Source: Phenylobacterium sp.
GTDB taxonomy: Bacteria; Pseudomonadota; Alphaproteobacteria; Caulobacterales; Caulobacteraceae
Assembly (NCBI RefSeq): GCF_030646615.1
Contig: NZ_JAUSLG010000036.1
Coordinates: forward strand, 1 to 43,700
Length of the DNA stretch: 43,700 nucleotides
Reading direction: 5' to 3'
Part shown: piece after piece, positions 24,401 to 32,291 of the stretch
Numbering within the stretch: the first letter of the stretch is position 1
Layout: the number at the start of each line of letters is the position of its first letter
The notes under the pieces: model-generated
What the model was told of the DNA's origin: nothing
The model's input: the letters and a program-made list of their open reading frames with translations, nothing else
The model's database searches: none
Translations under genes and position numbers: made by a program

Positions 24401-24476
24401 CGTGGACGAAGGGCCGGTGGGCCGGGATGTTGAACCAGCGGGGCCTTGGCCCGTCGAAGAGCGGCGGCCGGCTCAC
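21447..24476 (-). CDS. addB: Double-strand break repair protein AddB
   Basis: Partner of AddA: an inactivated helicase-like protein with a second nuclease domain, involved in end processing. The 1009 residues start MSRPPLFDGPRPRWFNIPAH. In place of a normal Walker A there is VLTPTRRGARALADAFL, so helicase activity is not expected. The C-terminal nuclease has ILDYKTGQAPSK (metal-binding Asp and Lys). No cysteines follow the nuclease motif, so the iron-sulfur cluster of Firmicutes AddB is absent, as I understand is usual for the alphaproteobacterial type. The GTG start overlaps the murU stop (GTGA). Confidence 0.95.
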   Translation of the reverse strand: MSRPPLFDGPRPRWFNIPAHRPFVHDLARGLHDALAPLGPEALSQATVLTPTRRGARALADAFLAAGGGQALLPPQIRPLGDLDAGEPPFEPGDLAARLPAAIDPLRRRLELTRLVKTHEGLLSRSLDASAALELADALGGFLDSLQIEEADASGALAGLVDAELAEHWQVSRAFLETALAAWPERLEALGVVDTSQRRVALLRALAEQWSIRPPTGVLVAAGSTGTAPATADLLAVIAEAPQGCVVLPGLDESLADAAWDQVDEQHPQGALSRLLARAGLTREAVEIWPASAPHQSQGRWRRRVINEALRPAQATADWLNVIGALRAEGAQEGVDPIAEGLAGLSVVTARSEEEAATVAALLLRETLEIPGATGALVAPDQNLARRVSLKLARWGVIPDSSVGTPLMACSAGVLAGLVARLAAEPLNPVLILGVLKHPLTRLGESREALEARLIDLERHGLRGPRPVDWAALTRRLDKTLTDEARRASAAGLITVLRAALTPLTDMSEPSAGAERARALALALESLAADSTGACGRLWGGAGGEALSQLLAGLMSEAGALPPVTPKGFADLLMRLMGDETVRVGGATHPRLRILGAIEARLVRADRLVVAGLEEGVWPQGAPLDPFLSRPMRERLGLPPPERRVGLAAHDFAQAACAPHVVLLHSERREGQPTVKSRWLWRLETLARGADLTLPGRPDLLDWARALDAATDYEPIGRPAPRPPVADRPTQFAVTRIESLTRDPYAAWARDILKLYRLDRPDEPVEARARGTAIHEAFETFARRHPKALPPEPAREFAALYLEALVAAGAPPESLAREQALAQEAAAWVVALEAERRADGRDIHVEAGGQITVRAGLRDFTLTAKADRIETGPDGYAHILDYKTGQAPSKKMVETGFSPQLTLTAAIVARGGFKDVPARPPGDLVYLQVTGRKPAGKVEIRGTAGEESHDAAEQALAGALRLLVQFDDPERAYLSRTAPQFVHDYAGDYAHLARVFEWSTSGEDGEGEA

Positions 24477-25207
24477 GGTGTGAGCTTGGCTTCGGCGGCC
24501 TCCCGGGCGGCGGGATCGCCGACATGCATCCAGAAGGCGTCCATCACCGCCCCGTGCAGGCGGCCCTGCGCGGCGAGCTTCTGCCAGATCGGCACGATGG
24601 AGAAGGCGTCGTCGCGGACGCCGTCGAGGATCTGGGGTTTGAGAATCTGGAAGCCGACATTGGCGAAGGGGGTCGGCGGCTCGGCCTGGGCCGAATGGGT
24701 CAGGCGCCCGGCGGCGTCGCGGAAGAAGCCCTGCGGCCCTTCGAAGCCGAGCCCCTGGCCCCGGGGGACCAGCAGCAGGAGGACATCCATGATCTCCGGG
24801 TCCCAGGCCTGCCCCAGGGTCTGCAGGGGCGGGGTCGTCCCGCCGGCCCAGAGGGAGTCGATATTGGCCACCAGGATCGGATCGTCCCCCAGCAGGCGCC
24901 GGGCATGGGCGATGCCGCCGCCGGAATCCAGCAGGGCGGCGCGCTCGTCGCTGATCTTGATGCGGATGTCGTCCCGGCGGGCCAGGTGGGCCACCATCTG
25001 GTCGGCGAAGTGATGGATGTTGACCACGGCGGTCTCCACCCCGGCCTCCACCATGCGGTCCAGTACATGGTCGACCAGGGCGCGGCCGGCCACCTCCACC
25101 AGGGGCTTGGGCCGATGGTCGGTGAGCGGGCGCATGCGGGTGCCCAGACCCGCCGCCATCACCATGGCGGTCTTGGGGAAGCTCTGCGGGCCGTCTCGCG
25201 GACTCAC
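24473..25207 (-). CDS. murU: N-acetylmuramate-1-phosphate uridylyltransferase (MurU type)
   Basis: Nucleotidyltransferase that makes UDP-MurNAc from MurNAc-1-phosphate in the cell-wall recycling route that bypasses MurA. The 244 residues carry MVMAAGLGTRMRPLTDHRPK near 15-34 (nucleotide and sugar binding), RALVDHVLDRMVEAGV, SGGGIAHARRLLG and a metal-binding VANIDSLW. The start GTG at 25207 overlaps the amgK stop (GTGA); longer upstream readings only translate amgK in another frame. Pairing with amgK makes the MurU function much more likely than another sugar nucleotidyltransferase. Confidence 0.92.
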   Translation of the reverse strand: MSPRDGPQSFPKTAMVMAAGLGTRMRPLTDHRPKPLVEVAGRALVDHVLDRMVEAGVETAVVNIHHFADQMVAHLARRDDIRIKISDERAALLDSGGGIAHARRLLGDDPILVANIDSLWAGGTTPPLQTLGQAWDPEIMDVLLLLVPRGQGLGFEGPQGFFRDAAGRLTHSAQAEPPTPFANVGFQILKPQILDGVRDDAFSIVPIWQKLAAQGRLHGAVMDAFWMHVGDPAAREAAEAKLTP

Positions 25208-26292
25208 CGGCGGGCCTCGGACGGCACGTGAGCGTCGAACCAGGCCTTGATCGGGGCGAGGTCGGGATCGGCCAGGCAGCGTTCGAGATAGCGCCAGGTG
25301 CGGGGCATGAAGGCCTCGTAGCGCGGCTTGCCGAAGCCCGCCACCTGCCGGGCGAAGATGAACAGGATGCGGGCCGAGTTCAGGGCGCCGAGCGCATGGT
25401 AGTCGGCGCGGAAGGCCACCGCGTCGATGTCGCTGCGAATCTCCAGATAGCGGGCCAGCGCCACAGCCTCGCGTTCCGGCGAGACGTCCCGACGCCCGTC
25501 GTGCAGCAGCATGGAGAAGTCCCAGGCCGGATGAGCCAGCACCGCGTCCTGGAAGTCCAGCAGGCCGACCCGGGCCACGCCGGTACGGTCGGGCAGCCAG
25601 ATCAGATTCTCGGCGTGATAGTCCCGGTGGCAAAAGACGCTGGCGGCGGCCTCGGCCCGGGCGCGGATCGGCGCCCACAGGGCCTCCCATTCGGCCTCGG
25701 CCTCGGTGGAAAAGGGCGCGAGGCCGGAGAACTTCGGCCACCATTCCAGGAACATGTCGCCGCCCGTGCGCAGGGCCAGGTCGTCATAGGTCAGGAAGGG
25801 CCAGGCCGCCCCCTGCGCCTCCAGCACCGGCGGCGGCGTGGCCTCATGCAGCCTGGCCAGCACCTCGACGGCGGCGTCATAGAGGGGGGCCTCGTCCGTC
25901 CCGGTCTCGATCAGGCGGGCATAGAGGTCATCGCCCAGGTCCTCCAGCACGGCCAGGCCGTCGCCCGCCTCATGGGCGACGATCTCCGGGGCCGACAGGC
26001 CCTGGTCGCGCAGCCAGCCGGCGGTGGCCACGAAGGCGTCCACCCGGCCAGCCGCCAGCCTTGCCATCGCGTTGTAGCCGGCCCGCCGCCGTTCATCGGG
26101 ACTGGCCTCCGGCGGGCAGGGGGCGGTCTCCACCGGCGGCTGGTCCATGAAGATCAGGCTGGCCTTGCCCGGACGGGTCAGCCGCTCATAGCGGCGCGTC
26201 GAGGCGTCCCCGGCCAGGGGCGTGCGCTGGGCCTCGGCCAGGCCGTGACGGGCCAGGAAGTCGGCCTTCAGGCCCTCACGATCAGAACTCAA
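25204..26292 (-). CDS. amgK: Anomeric MurNAc/GlcNAc kinase AmgK
   Basis: Aminoglycoside-phosphotransferase-fold kinase that phosphorylates MurNAc (and GlcNAc) at C1; MurU then uses the product. Motifs: LAGDASTRRYERL, DQPP, LEDLGDDLYARLI, the catalytic FCHRDYHAENLIWLP and LLDFQDAVLAHPAWDFSMLL (metal binding). The TTG at 26292 is chosen because AAGGA lies seven bases ahead and the overlap with tsaE is short (11 bases). An in-frame ATG at 26316 would add eight residues but has no Shine-Dalgarno sequence. Coupled to tsaE upstream and murU downstream. Confidence 0.92.
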   Translation of the reverse strand: MSSDREGLKADFLARHGLAEAQRTPLAGDASTRRYERLTRPGKASLIFMDQPPVETAPCPPEASPDERRRAGYNAMARLAAGRVDAFVATAGWLRDQGLSAPEIVAHEAGDGLAVLEDLGDDLYARLIETGTDEAPLYDAAVEVLARLHEATPPPVLEAQGAAWPFLTYDDLALRTGGDMFLEWWPKFSGLAPFSTEAEAEWEALWAPIRARAEAAASVFCHRDYHAENLIWLPDRTGVARVGLLDFQDAVLAHPAWDFSMLLHDGRRDVSPEREAVALARYLEIRSDIDAVAFRADYHALGALNSARILFIFARQVAGFGKPRYEAFMPRTWRYLERCLADPDLAPIKAWFDAHVPSEARR

Positions 26293-26743
26293 TCGTACGT
26301 CCTTCCCAGGCGCCATGGGGCGTCAGGCGCGCCCGGCGCGCCGCCCCGTCCAGTTCAATGTCTATATCCAAGCGATGGGGGGGAAGGCGACCCTCCAGGC
26401 GCTGCGGCCATTCGATGATCGCCGCCCCATCCTCCAGGGCCTCGTCCAGGCCGATCTCATAGGCCTCGTCAGGGCTGGTCAGCCGATAGAGGTCGAAGTG
26501 GGCGAGCGTCATGCCATCACCCTCGTAAAACTGCACGAGCGTGAAGGTGGGGCTGGGCACCTCCTCGTCCGGGGTCGTGCGGGCCCGGATCAGCGCCCGG
26601 GCCAGGGTGGACTTGCCGGCGCCCAGGGGGCCGGTGAGGCAGATGGCTTCGCCTGCGCCGATCACCGCGGCCAGGGCTGCGCCCAGGCGGGCGGTGGCCG
26701 CCTCGTCCTCCAGGCGGAGATCGCCGTCGAGGGGAAGCCTCAT
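26282..26743 (-). CDS. tsaE: tRNA t6A biosynthesis ATPase TsaE
   Basis: ATPase of the threonylcarbamoyl-adenosine (t6A37) machinery that works with TsaB and TsaD. The 153 residues include Walker A GPLGAGKST (38-46), VPSPTFTLVQFYEG and HFDLYRLTSPDEAYEIGLDE, then IIEWPQRL, all family signatures. The gene starts inside the acyltransferase stop (ATGA, 26740-26743) and overlaps amgK. Grouping tsaE with amgK and murU is common in alphaproteobacteria. Confidence 0.96.
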   Translation of the reverse strand: MRLPLDGDLRLEDEAATARLGAALAAVIGAGEAICLTGPLGAGKSTLARALIRARTTPDEEVPSPTFTLVQFYEGDGMTLAHFDLYRLTSPDEAYEIGLDEALEDGAAIIEWPQRLEGRLPPHRLDIDIELDGAARRARLTPHGAWEGRTIEF

Positions 26744-27615
26744 GCGAAGGGCCGGTCCGGGTCGGAGGGCAGGACGCGCTCCACATAGGCCTTCAGGGCC
26801 TCGGTCGCCCTCTGGACATCGCCGGCCAGGGCGTCGGGCGCGATCGGGGGGCCGAGGGTCAGGCCGTACTGGCCGCCGCGCTTGTTCAGCAGCTCGTGGA
26901 AGAGGGTGATGTCGCGAAGCTCGGCCGAGACCCGGTTGAACAGGTGGAACAGGGTCGACCAGGGGCCGGTCACGTGCAGGGGCACGACCGGCGCCTCGTA
27001 CTTGCGGGCGATGGAGATGGCGCTGCTCATCCAGGGCGGATCGGCCAACTGGCCGTCCGCCTGCCGCCGGGCCAGCCGACCGGAGGGGAAGATCACCAGG
27101 GCCCGCTCCGCCTCCATGGCCTCGCGGGTGCGCTGCAGGGTCAGGCGGGTGCGCTCACGGGTGCGCTTTTCCTCCACCCATTCGACGGGGATCAGCAGGT
27201 CGGAGAAGCCGGCCGCCACCCGGTGGGCGTCGGAATTGGCGTAGAAACAGAGGTCCGGCCGCCGCGCCTTGAAGGCGTCAAAGACGGCGACCCCGTCGGC
27301 GATGCCCGTGGGATGGTTGGCGATCACCACCACCCGCCCCTTTTGGGGCAGCCGCTGCAGGTGGGTCACGTTAAGCCGCACATCGAGCAGGCCCGAGACC
27401 CGCTCCAGGGCGGCTCGGCCGGGGAGGGGGGCGATGGCGTCGGCCATTCGGCGGGCCTTGCCATAGTCCAGCAGGCCATAGAGCAGGGGCCGCAGGATCG
27501 GCCAGGTGGGGTGGCGGCTGAGGCCCGGCGCGCGTTCGGCGATCAGCACGTCCACGATATGATCGTGGCGCGTCCGGGCCGTGCGCAGGATATCCGTGGA
27601 CGAAGCGACGCTCAT
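26740..27615 (-). CDS. PlsC-like (lyso)phospholipid acyltransferase
   Basis: About 291 residues from the ATG at 27615; a TTG at 27654 would add 13. The acyltransferase core is visible: VVVIANHPTGIADGVAVFDAF (a variant of the NHxxxxD motif), LLIPVEW, and LVIFPSGRLARR in place of the usual FPEGTRS motif. Then VVPLHVTGPWSTLFHLFNRV. This is likely a membrane-peripheral glycerolipid acyltransferase; the acceptor is unknown and it may not be the essential PlsC. It heads the minus-strand operon, with an ATGA overlap into tsaE, and is divergent from mmsA. Confidence 0.85.
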   Translation of the reverse strand: MSVASSTDILRTARTRHDHIVDVLIAERAPGLSRHPTWPILRPLLYGLLDYGKARRMADAIAPLPGRAALERVSGLLDVRLNVTHLQRLPQKGRVVVIANHPTGIADGVAVFDAFKARRPDLCFYANSDAHRVAAGFSDLLIPVEWVEEKRTRERTRLTLQRTREAMEAERALVIFPSGRLARRQADGQLADPPWMSSAISIARKYEAPVVPLHVTGPWSTLFHLFNRVSAELRDITLFHELLNKRGGQYGLTLGPPIAPDALAGDVQRATEALKAYVERVLPSDPDRPFA

Positions 27616-27694
27616 TGCCCCGCAAGAATGCGCCTGAGCCTGCAATTTGGGCAAGCGCTAGGCGAGGGCGCGACGGGGGCCTAAGCTCTCGCCC

Positions 27695-29206
27695 ATGCGT
27701 GAGATCAGCCACTTCATCGCCGGCCGCGCCGTGGCCGGAACCTCGGGACGCTTCGGCGAGGTGTTCGATCCCAATCTCGGCGAGGTTCAGGCGCGCGTCG
27801 CCCTGGCCTCGGCCGCCGAGCTCGACGGGGCGGTCCAGGCCGCCCTCGCCGCCCAGCCGGCCTGGGCCGCAGTCAATCCCCAGCGCCGGGCGCGGGTCAT
27901 GTTCGCCTACAGGCGCCTGGTGGAGGCGCGGATGGATGAGCTGGCCGCCCTGCTGTCCGCCGAGCATGGCAAGGTGATCGCCGACTCGCGAGGCGACATC
28001 CAGCGGGGGCTGGAGGTGATCGAGTTCGCCTGTGGAATCCCCCACGCCCTGAAGGGTGAATATACCGAGGGCGCTGGCCCGGGCATCGACGTCTGGTCCA
28101 TGCGCCAGCCCCTGGGCGTGGCCGCCGGGATCACGCCGTTCAATTTCCCGGCCATGATCCCGATGTGGATGTTCGGGGTGGCCGTGGCGGTGGGCAACGC
28201 CTTCATCCTCAAGCCCTCGGAAAAGGACCCGAGCGTGCCGGTTCGGCTGGCCGAACTGTTCATGGAGGCCGGCGCGGAAGCCGGCGTCGAGGTGGCCGGC
28301 GTGCTGAACGTGGTCCACGGGGACAAGACCTGCGTCGACGCCATCCTGACCCATCCCGACATCGCCGCGGTCAGCTTCGTCGGCTCGTCGGATATCGCCC
28401 AGTATGTCTATGCGACCGGCGCGGCGCACGGGAAGCGGGTCCAGGCCATGGGCGGGGCGAAGAACCACGGCGTCCTGCTGCCCGACGCCGACCTGGAGGC
28501 CGCCGTGGGCGACATCCTCGGCGCCGCCTTCGGCTCGGCCGGCGAGCGCTGCATGGCCCTGCCCGTGGTCGTGCCCGTCGGGACGGCGACCGCCGAGGCC
28601 TTCCGCGAGTTGATGAGCGCCCGGCTCGAGACCCTGAAGATCGGCGTCTCCTCCGATCCCGCCGCCCAGTACGGCCCGGTGGTCAGTGCGGCCCACCACA
28701 GGCGCGTCGCTGACTACATCCAGATGGGGGTGGACGAGGGCGCAGAGCTGGTGGCCGACGGCCGCGGCTTTTCCCTGCAGGGCCATGAGAAGGGCTTCTT
28801 CATCGGCCCCACCCTGTTCGACCATGTGAAGCCGGCCATGCGGTCCTACCAGGAGGAGATCTTCGGACCCGTGCTGCAGATCGTGCGGGCCGACAGCTTC
28901 GAAGAGGCCCTGGCCCTGCCCTCGCAGCACGCCTATGGCAACGGCGTCTCGATCTTCACGCGGAACGGCCGGGCCGCCCGGGAGTTCGCCTCCCGAGTGA
29001 ATGTCGGCATGGTCGGGATCAATGTGCCCATCCCCGTGCCGGTGGCCTATCACAGCTTCGGCGGCTGGAAGCGCAGCGCCTTTGGCGACGCCAACCAGCA
29101 CGGCATGGAGGGGGTGCGCTTCTACACCAAGGTCAAGACCGTCACCGCCCGCTGGCCCGAGGGCGAGGCGAGCGACCAGGCCTTCGTCATCCCCACCATG
29201 AGATAG
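27695..29206 (+). CDS. mmsA: CoA-acylating methylmalonate-semialdehyde dehydrogenase
   Basis: Oxidises (methyl)malonate semialdehyde to propionyl- or acetyl-CoA with NAD in valine and inositol breakdown. The 503 residues show the aldehyde dehydrogenase fold, with the MmsA-type catalytic stretch GSAGERCMALPV (Cys286), PFNFPAMIPMWMFGVAVAVG, MGGAKNHGVLLPDAD (rather than the usual ELGGKNP) and the ending FYTKVKTVTARWP. These distinguish it from ordinary ALDHs. It stands alone, without other valine-pathway genes nearby. Confidence 0.95.
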   Translation: MREISHFIAGRAVAGTSGRFGEVFDPNLGEVQARVALASAAELDGAVQAALAAQPAWAAVNPQRRARVMFAYRRLVEARMDELAALLSAEHGKVIADSRGDIQRGLEVIEFACGIPHALKGEYTEGAGPGIDVWSMRQPLGVAAGITPFNFPAMIPMWMFGVAVAVGNAFILKPSEKDPSVPVRLAELFMEAGAEAGVEVAGVLNVVHGDKTCVDAILTHPDIAAVSFVGSSDIAQYVYATGAAHGKRVQAMGGAKNHGVLLPDADLEAAVGDILGAAFGSAGERCMALPVVVPVGTATAEAFRELMSARLETLKIGVSSDPAAQYGPVVSAAHHRRVADYIQMGVDEGAELVADGRGFSLQGHEKGFFIGPTLFDHVKPAMRSYQEEIFGPVLQIVRADSFEEALALPSQHAYGNGVSIFTRNGRAAREFASRVNVGMVGINVPIPVPVAYHSFGGWKRSAFGDANQHGMEGVRFYTKVKTVTARWPEGEASDQAFVIPTMR

Positions 29207-29264
29207 ACTTTCGGCGTCCGACCCCTATGGCCTAGGCTGACCTCGAGCTTTGGAGCGATCGAGC

Positions 29265-29978
29265 ATGAAGAATTTCCGCCTGTGGGCGATCCTGGCCCTG
29301 GTGGTCGTGGTGGCCGGTCTCGGCGCCTATTTCTACTGGAACCATGAAGTCCGCTGGAGGCCCAATACCGTGACGAAGAACCAGGCTGAAATCGCCCGCC
29401 TGCTGGAGTCCTCGGGCTGGGTCTCGCCGGGGATCGAAGGCCCGGCGGTCTATATGGTGTCATTCCGCACCTGCCCGGACTGCCTGCGCTTCAAGGCCGA
29501 GCAGTTCCCCGACCTGCATGCGGCCGGGATCGACACCCGGGTGATCGAGATCGCCCGGGGGGAGGTGAATGGTCTCGAACGCTCGACGCCGGTGGAGCGC
29601 GCCACGGTGGCCGAGCTGTGGCTGAACCGCGACTGGGGCCTGTTCGAACGCTGGGTGCAGGTCCCGGCCTCGGCCTGGACGGCGCCTGGCATCCCGCCGG
29701 CTGACGGCGACGCCGCGCGGATGGCGGTGGTGGAGACCGGCCGCAATCTCGTCGATCAGCTCACGCCGCTGCTCAAGGACAACGGCGTCAATTTCGCCTA
29801 TCCCCTGCTGGTCTGGTGGGACCAGGACGGCCAGATGAAGGCCTGCGCCTGCGAACGCCGTGAGACCTATCGCTTCCTGCGGGAAGACCTCGGCCTGCCG
29901 GCCAGGAGCGACACCCCCCAGGTGCCTGCGGGCGAGGAGGACGGCGCCCTGGTCCCGGCTGACCCCGCGGCGACCTGA
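29265..29978 (+). CDS. Membrane-anchored thioredoxin-like protein
   Basis: 237 residues from the ATG at 29265 (GGAG upstream). One N-terminal membrane helix at about 5-24 (LWAILALVVVVAGLGAYFYW) suggests a single-pass protein facing the periplasm. Near residue 70, MVSFRTCPDCLRFKAEQFP holds a CxxC in a thioredoxin-like setting. A second cysteine pair, CAC, lies near the C-terminus (QMKACACERRETY). The region LLVWWDQDGQMKACACERR looks like the strand after a thioredoxin cis-Pro loop. A DsbG/SoxW-like redox role is plausible but no family name is recognised. The Pro/Asp-rich C-terminal tail is probably disordered. Confidence 0.75.
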   Translation: MKNFRLWAILALVVVVAGLGAYFYWNHEVRWRPNTVTKNQAEIARLLESSGWVSPGIEGPAVYMVSFRTCPDCLRFKAEQFPDLHAAGIDTRVIEIARGEVNGLERSTPVERATVAELWLNRDWGLFERWVQVPASAWTAPGIPPADGDAARMAVVETGRNLVDQLTPLLKDNGVNFAYPLLVWWDQDGQMKACACERRETYRFLREDLGLPARSDTPQVPAGEEDGALVPADPAAT

Positions 29979-30013
29979 AGACCGGCAAACGCAGCCGCCG
30001 ATCATTGGCCGAT

Positions 30014-30042
30014 TGTGATCACGGCCTTGCCGGGCTAGGGGC
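30014..30042 (+). promoter_or_regulatory. Putative promoter of zapE
   Basis: TTGTGAT (30014-30020), a 13-base spacer, and GCTAGGGG (30034-30041) fit the spacing of the Caulobacter housekeeping consensus (TTGACGS-N10-14-GCTANAWC) with an imperfect -10. The stretch 30021-30042 matches 7309-7330 at 21 of 22 bases. Confidence 0.45.
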
Positions 30043-30048
30043 GGAGGC

Positions 30049-31164
30049 ATGACGTCCGCCCTCGAAGCCGCCTATCGCACCCGCCTGGAGCGCGGGGAAA
30101 TCCGAGCCGATCCGGCCCAGGCCGCCGCCCTGCCGGCTCTTGTGCGGCTGGAGGCCGACCTGGCCGCCAGCGAACCCGGCGGCCTGTTCGGGCGGCTGCG
30201 CAAGCCCCAGAGCCAGACGGGCGTCTATCTCTGGGGGCCGGTGGGCCGGGGCAAGTCCATGCTGATGGACCTGTTCTACGAGACCGCGCCGGTGGCCAGG
30301 AAGCGCCGCACCCATTTCCACGTCTTCATGGGCGAGGTGCACCAACTTATCGGCGCCTGGCGCAAGGGCGATGCGGCCGCCCGCAAGGCGCAGTTCGGCC
30401 AGCATCGTGGTGATGATCCCATCCCGCCCGTCGCCGATGTGGTGGCCGGCCAGGCGCGACTGCTCTGCTTCGACGAGTTCCAGGTCACCGACATCGCCGA
30501 CGCCATGATCCTGGGCCGGCTGTTCACCGCCCTGTTCGACCGGGGCGTAACCCTGGTGGCCACCTCCAACCGCGTGCCCGACGCCCTCTATCGCAACGGC
30601 ATCAACCGCCAGCTCTTCCTGCCCTTCATCGACCTGCTGAAAGCCCAGGCCGAGGTGGTGTCGGTGGCGGGCGAGCACGACTATCGCCTGGACCGGCTGC
30701 GGGCGGCCGGAGTCTGGTTTTCGCCGATCGACCCGGACAATGTGCGGACCTACGACGCCCTCTGGGGCGAGATGCTCGACGGCGACGAGGAGCTGGGGGA
30801 GACGGTGGAGGTCCTGGGCCGCAAGATCCACCTGCCCCACGCCACCGGCGGCCTGCTGCGGGCGAGCTTCGCGAGCCTCTGCGGCGTGGCGCTGGGGCCG
30901 AACGACTATCTGGCCCTGGCCGAACGCTTCCACACGGTCTTTCTCGAGCGCGTGCCGCGGCTGACGCCGGCCCGGCGGGAAGAGGCCAGGCGTTTCGTCA
31001 CCCTGATCGATGCGCTCTATGAGGCCCGCGCCAAGCTGATCGTCCTGGCCGAAGCGGAGCCGGCCGCCCTCTATCCGGAGGGCGACGGCGCCTTCGAGTT
31101 TGAACGCACCGCCTCGCGCCTGCAGGAGATGCGCTCCGCCGACTGGCTCACCGAGCGGGGTTAG
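30049..31164 (+). CDS. zapE: Cell division protein ZapE (AFG1-like ATPase)
   Basis: 371-residue AAA+-type ATPase that in E. coli associates with the Z-ring under stress; relatives are mitochondrial LACE1/Afg1. Walker A GPVGRGKS lies at 63-70, followed by MLMDLFYETAP, RRTHFHVFMGEVH, and Walker B LLCFDEFQVTDIADAMILGR. The family segments TSNRVPDALYRNGINRQLFL and VLGRKIHLPHA are also present. GGAGG lies just ahead of the ATG. In many alphaproteobacteria zapE neighbours the sdh or mdh genes, and here sdhCDAB lies 1.2 kb downstream. Confidence 0.95.
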   Translation: MTSALEAAYRTRLERGEIRADPAQAAALPALVRLEADLAASEPGGLFGRLRKPQSQTGVYLWGPVGRGKSMLMDLFYETAPVARKRRTHFHVFMGEVHQLIGAWRKGDAAARKAQFGQHRGDDPIPPVADVVAGQARLLCFDEFQVTDIADAMILGRLFTALFDRGVTLVATSNRVPDALYRNGINRQLFLPFIDLLKAQAEVVSVAGEHDYRLDRLRAAGVWFSPIDPDNVRTYDALWGEMLDGDEELGETVEVLGRKIHLPHATGGLLRASFASLCGVALGPNDYLALAERFHTVFLERVPRLTPARREEARRFVTLIDALYEARAKLIVLAEAEPAALYPEGDGAFEFERTASRLQEMRSADWLTERG

Positions 31165-31180
31165 GAAGTCGGCCGCCGCT

Positions 31181-31298
31181 GCGCCGAAGGCGCAGTTTTG
31201 AACCACAAAGAACACGAAGAGCACGAAGCAGCCCTGCGCGCGGCGCCTTGGTGCTCTTCGTGTTCTTTGTGGTTGAACTCAACTGGGCGCTTCGCGCC
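31181..31298. repeat. Palindromic interspersed repeat
   Basis: Core arms 31201-31224 and 31251-31274 are exact 24-base reverse complements around a 26-base loop. Outside them sit two small hairpins of opposite orientation (31181-31193 and 31286-31298), giving a BIME-like symmetric element. The arm (AACCACAAAGAACACGAAG...) resembles a repeat type widespread in proteobacteria, whose translation gives spurious NHKEHEEHE peptides. It lies between convergent zapE and the LysR gene and may end both transcripts. Confidence 0.85.
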
Positions 31299-31301
31299 GT
31301 C

Positions 31302-32186
31302 TCACGCGCCCCGCAGGCTCTCCACCAGCTGGCGGGCGACGGGGCGCAGTTCGTCCAGGCTGCGGACGCAGATCTTCAGCTCTCGCGCCGCCCAGTCGTC
31401 GGTGAGGGCGACAATGGCCAGGTTCATGGTGCAGACGGCCCGGGCCGCCGTGGTCTCGGGCACCACGCCGACGCCGACGCCGCACTCCACCAGCCGACAG
31501 ACGGCGTCGAAGCTGCGCAACTGGACCCGCAGGCGCAGGCGCCGCCCCTCGCGGCCGGCCCGGGCGGCGAGGAAGCGCTGCAGGGAGCTGGCCCGGTCCA
31601 ACCCCACCAGGTCGTAGTCCAGCACCTGGGCGAAGGCGGCGTTGATATTCCGGGCCAAGGGGTGGTCCAGGGCCGTCACCACCACGAAGCGGTCGGTGCG
31701 AAAGGCGAAGGTCTCCAGGGCGCCCACATCCACCGTGCCGGCCACGATGCCCACATCGGCGGCGCCCTCGGCCACCAGGCCGACGATCTCGTCGGACAGC
31801 CGCTCCTCCAGGTCGACGCTGACCTGGGGGTTGGCGGCCAGGAAGGAGGACAGGGCCTCGGGCAGGAATTCGGTCAGGGCGTTGGTGTTGGCCAGGACGC
31901 GGACCTCGCCGGCGGCGCTGTCGGCGATCAGGCCCAGTTCGTCCTGCATCCGCGCGCTCTGCTCCAGCAGGCCGCGGGCGTGCTTGAGCAGCAGAAGCCC
32001 GGCCGGGGTGGGCGTCACCCCCAGGCGTGAGCGGGTCAGCAGGGCCGCGCCCAGGGACTGCTCCATGGCCCGGATGCGGGTGGAGGCCGCGGCCAGGGCT
32101 AGGGCCGAGCGCTCGGCGCCGCGGGTGATGGAGCCGGCCTCCACCACGTCGCAGAACAGCCTCAGATCCACCAGGTCGAACCGCAT
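31302..32186 (-). CDS. LysR-family transcriptional regulator
   Basis: 294 residues. The N-terminal helix-turn-helix spans residues 1-62: LRLFCDVVEAGSITRGAE, then ALAAASTRIRAMEQSLGAAL and LLTRSRLGVTPTPAG. The periplasmic-binding-like effector domain follows (GEVRVLANTNALTEFLPEAL, VDLEERLSDEIVGLVAEGAA, DVGIVAG). The target is unknown. It is divergent from sdhC with 177 bases between, so it could affect sdh expression, but LysR genes more often control a neighbouring transport or catabolic gene and none is adjacent. Confidence 0.93.
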   Translation of the reverse strand: MRFDLVDLRLFCDVVEAGSITRGAERSALALAAASTRIRAMEQSLGAALLTRSRLGVTPTPAGLLLLKHARGLLEQSARMQDELGLIADSAAGEVRVLANTNALTEFLPEALSSFLAANPQVSVDLEERLSDEIVGLVAEGAADVGIVAGTVDVGALETFAFRTDRFVVVTALDHPLARNINAAFAQVLDYDLVGLDRASSLQRFLAARAGREGRRLRLRVQLRSFDAVCRLVECGVGVGVVPETTAARAVCTMNLAIVALTDDWAARELKICVRSLDELRPVARQLVESLRGA

Positions 32187-32291
32187 CCTTCGTCTCCCGC
32201 GAAGGAAGGCTACAGCAAAGACGGATTGCCCGGGAGGCCGAAAGCCGAGAGACTTCCGCGCTAGCGAAGGCCTTTGTGTTCGGCGGCTTCG

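Noticed and set aside
31198..31617. Plus-strand ORF beginning MNHKEHEEHE
   Set aside because: The start is the known spurious translation of the palindromic repeat arm, and the rest is antisense to the LysR gene.
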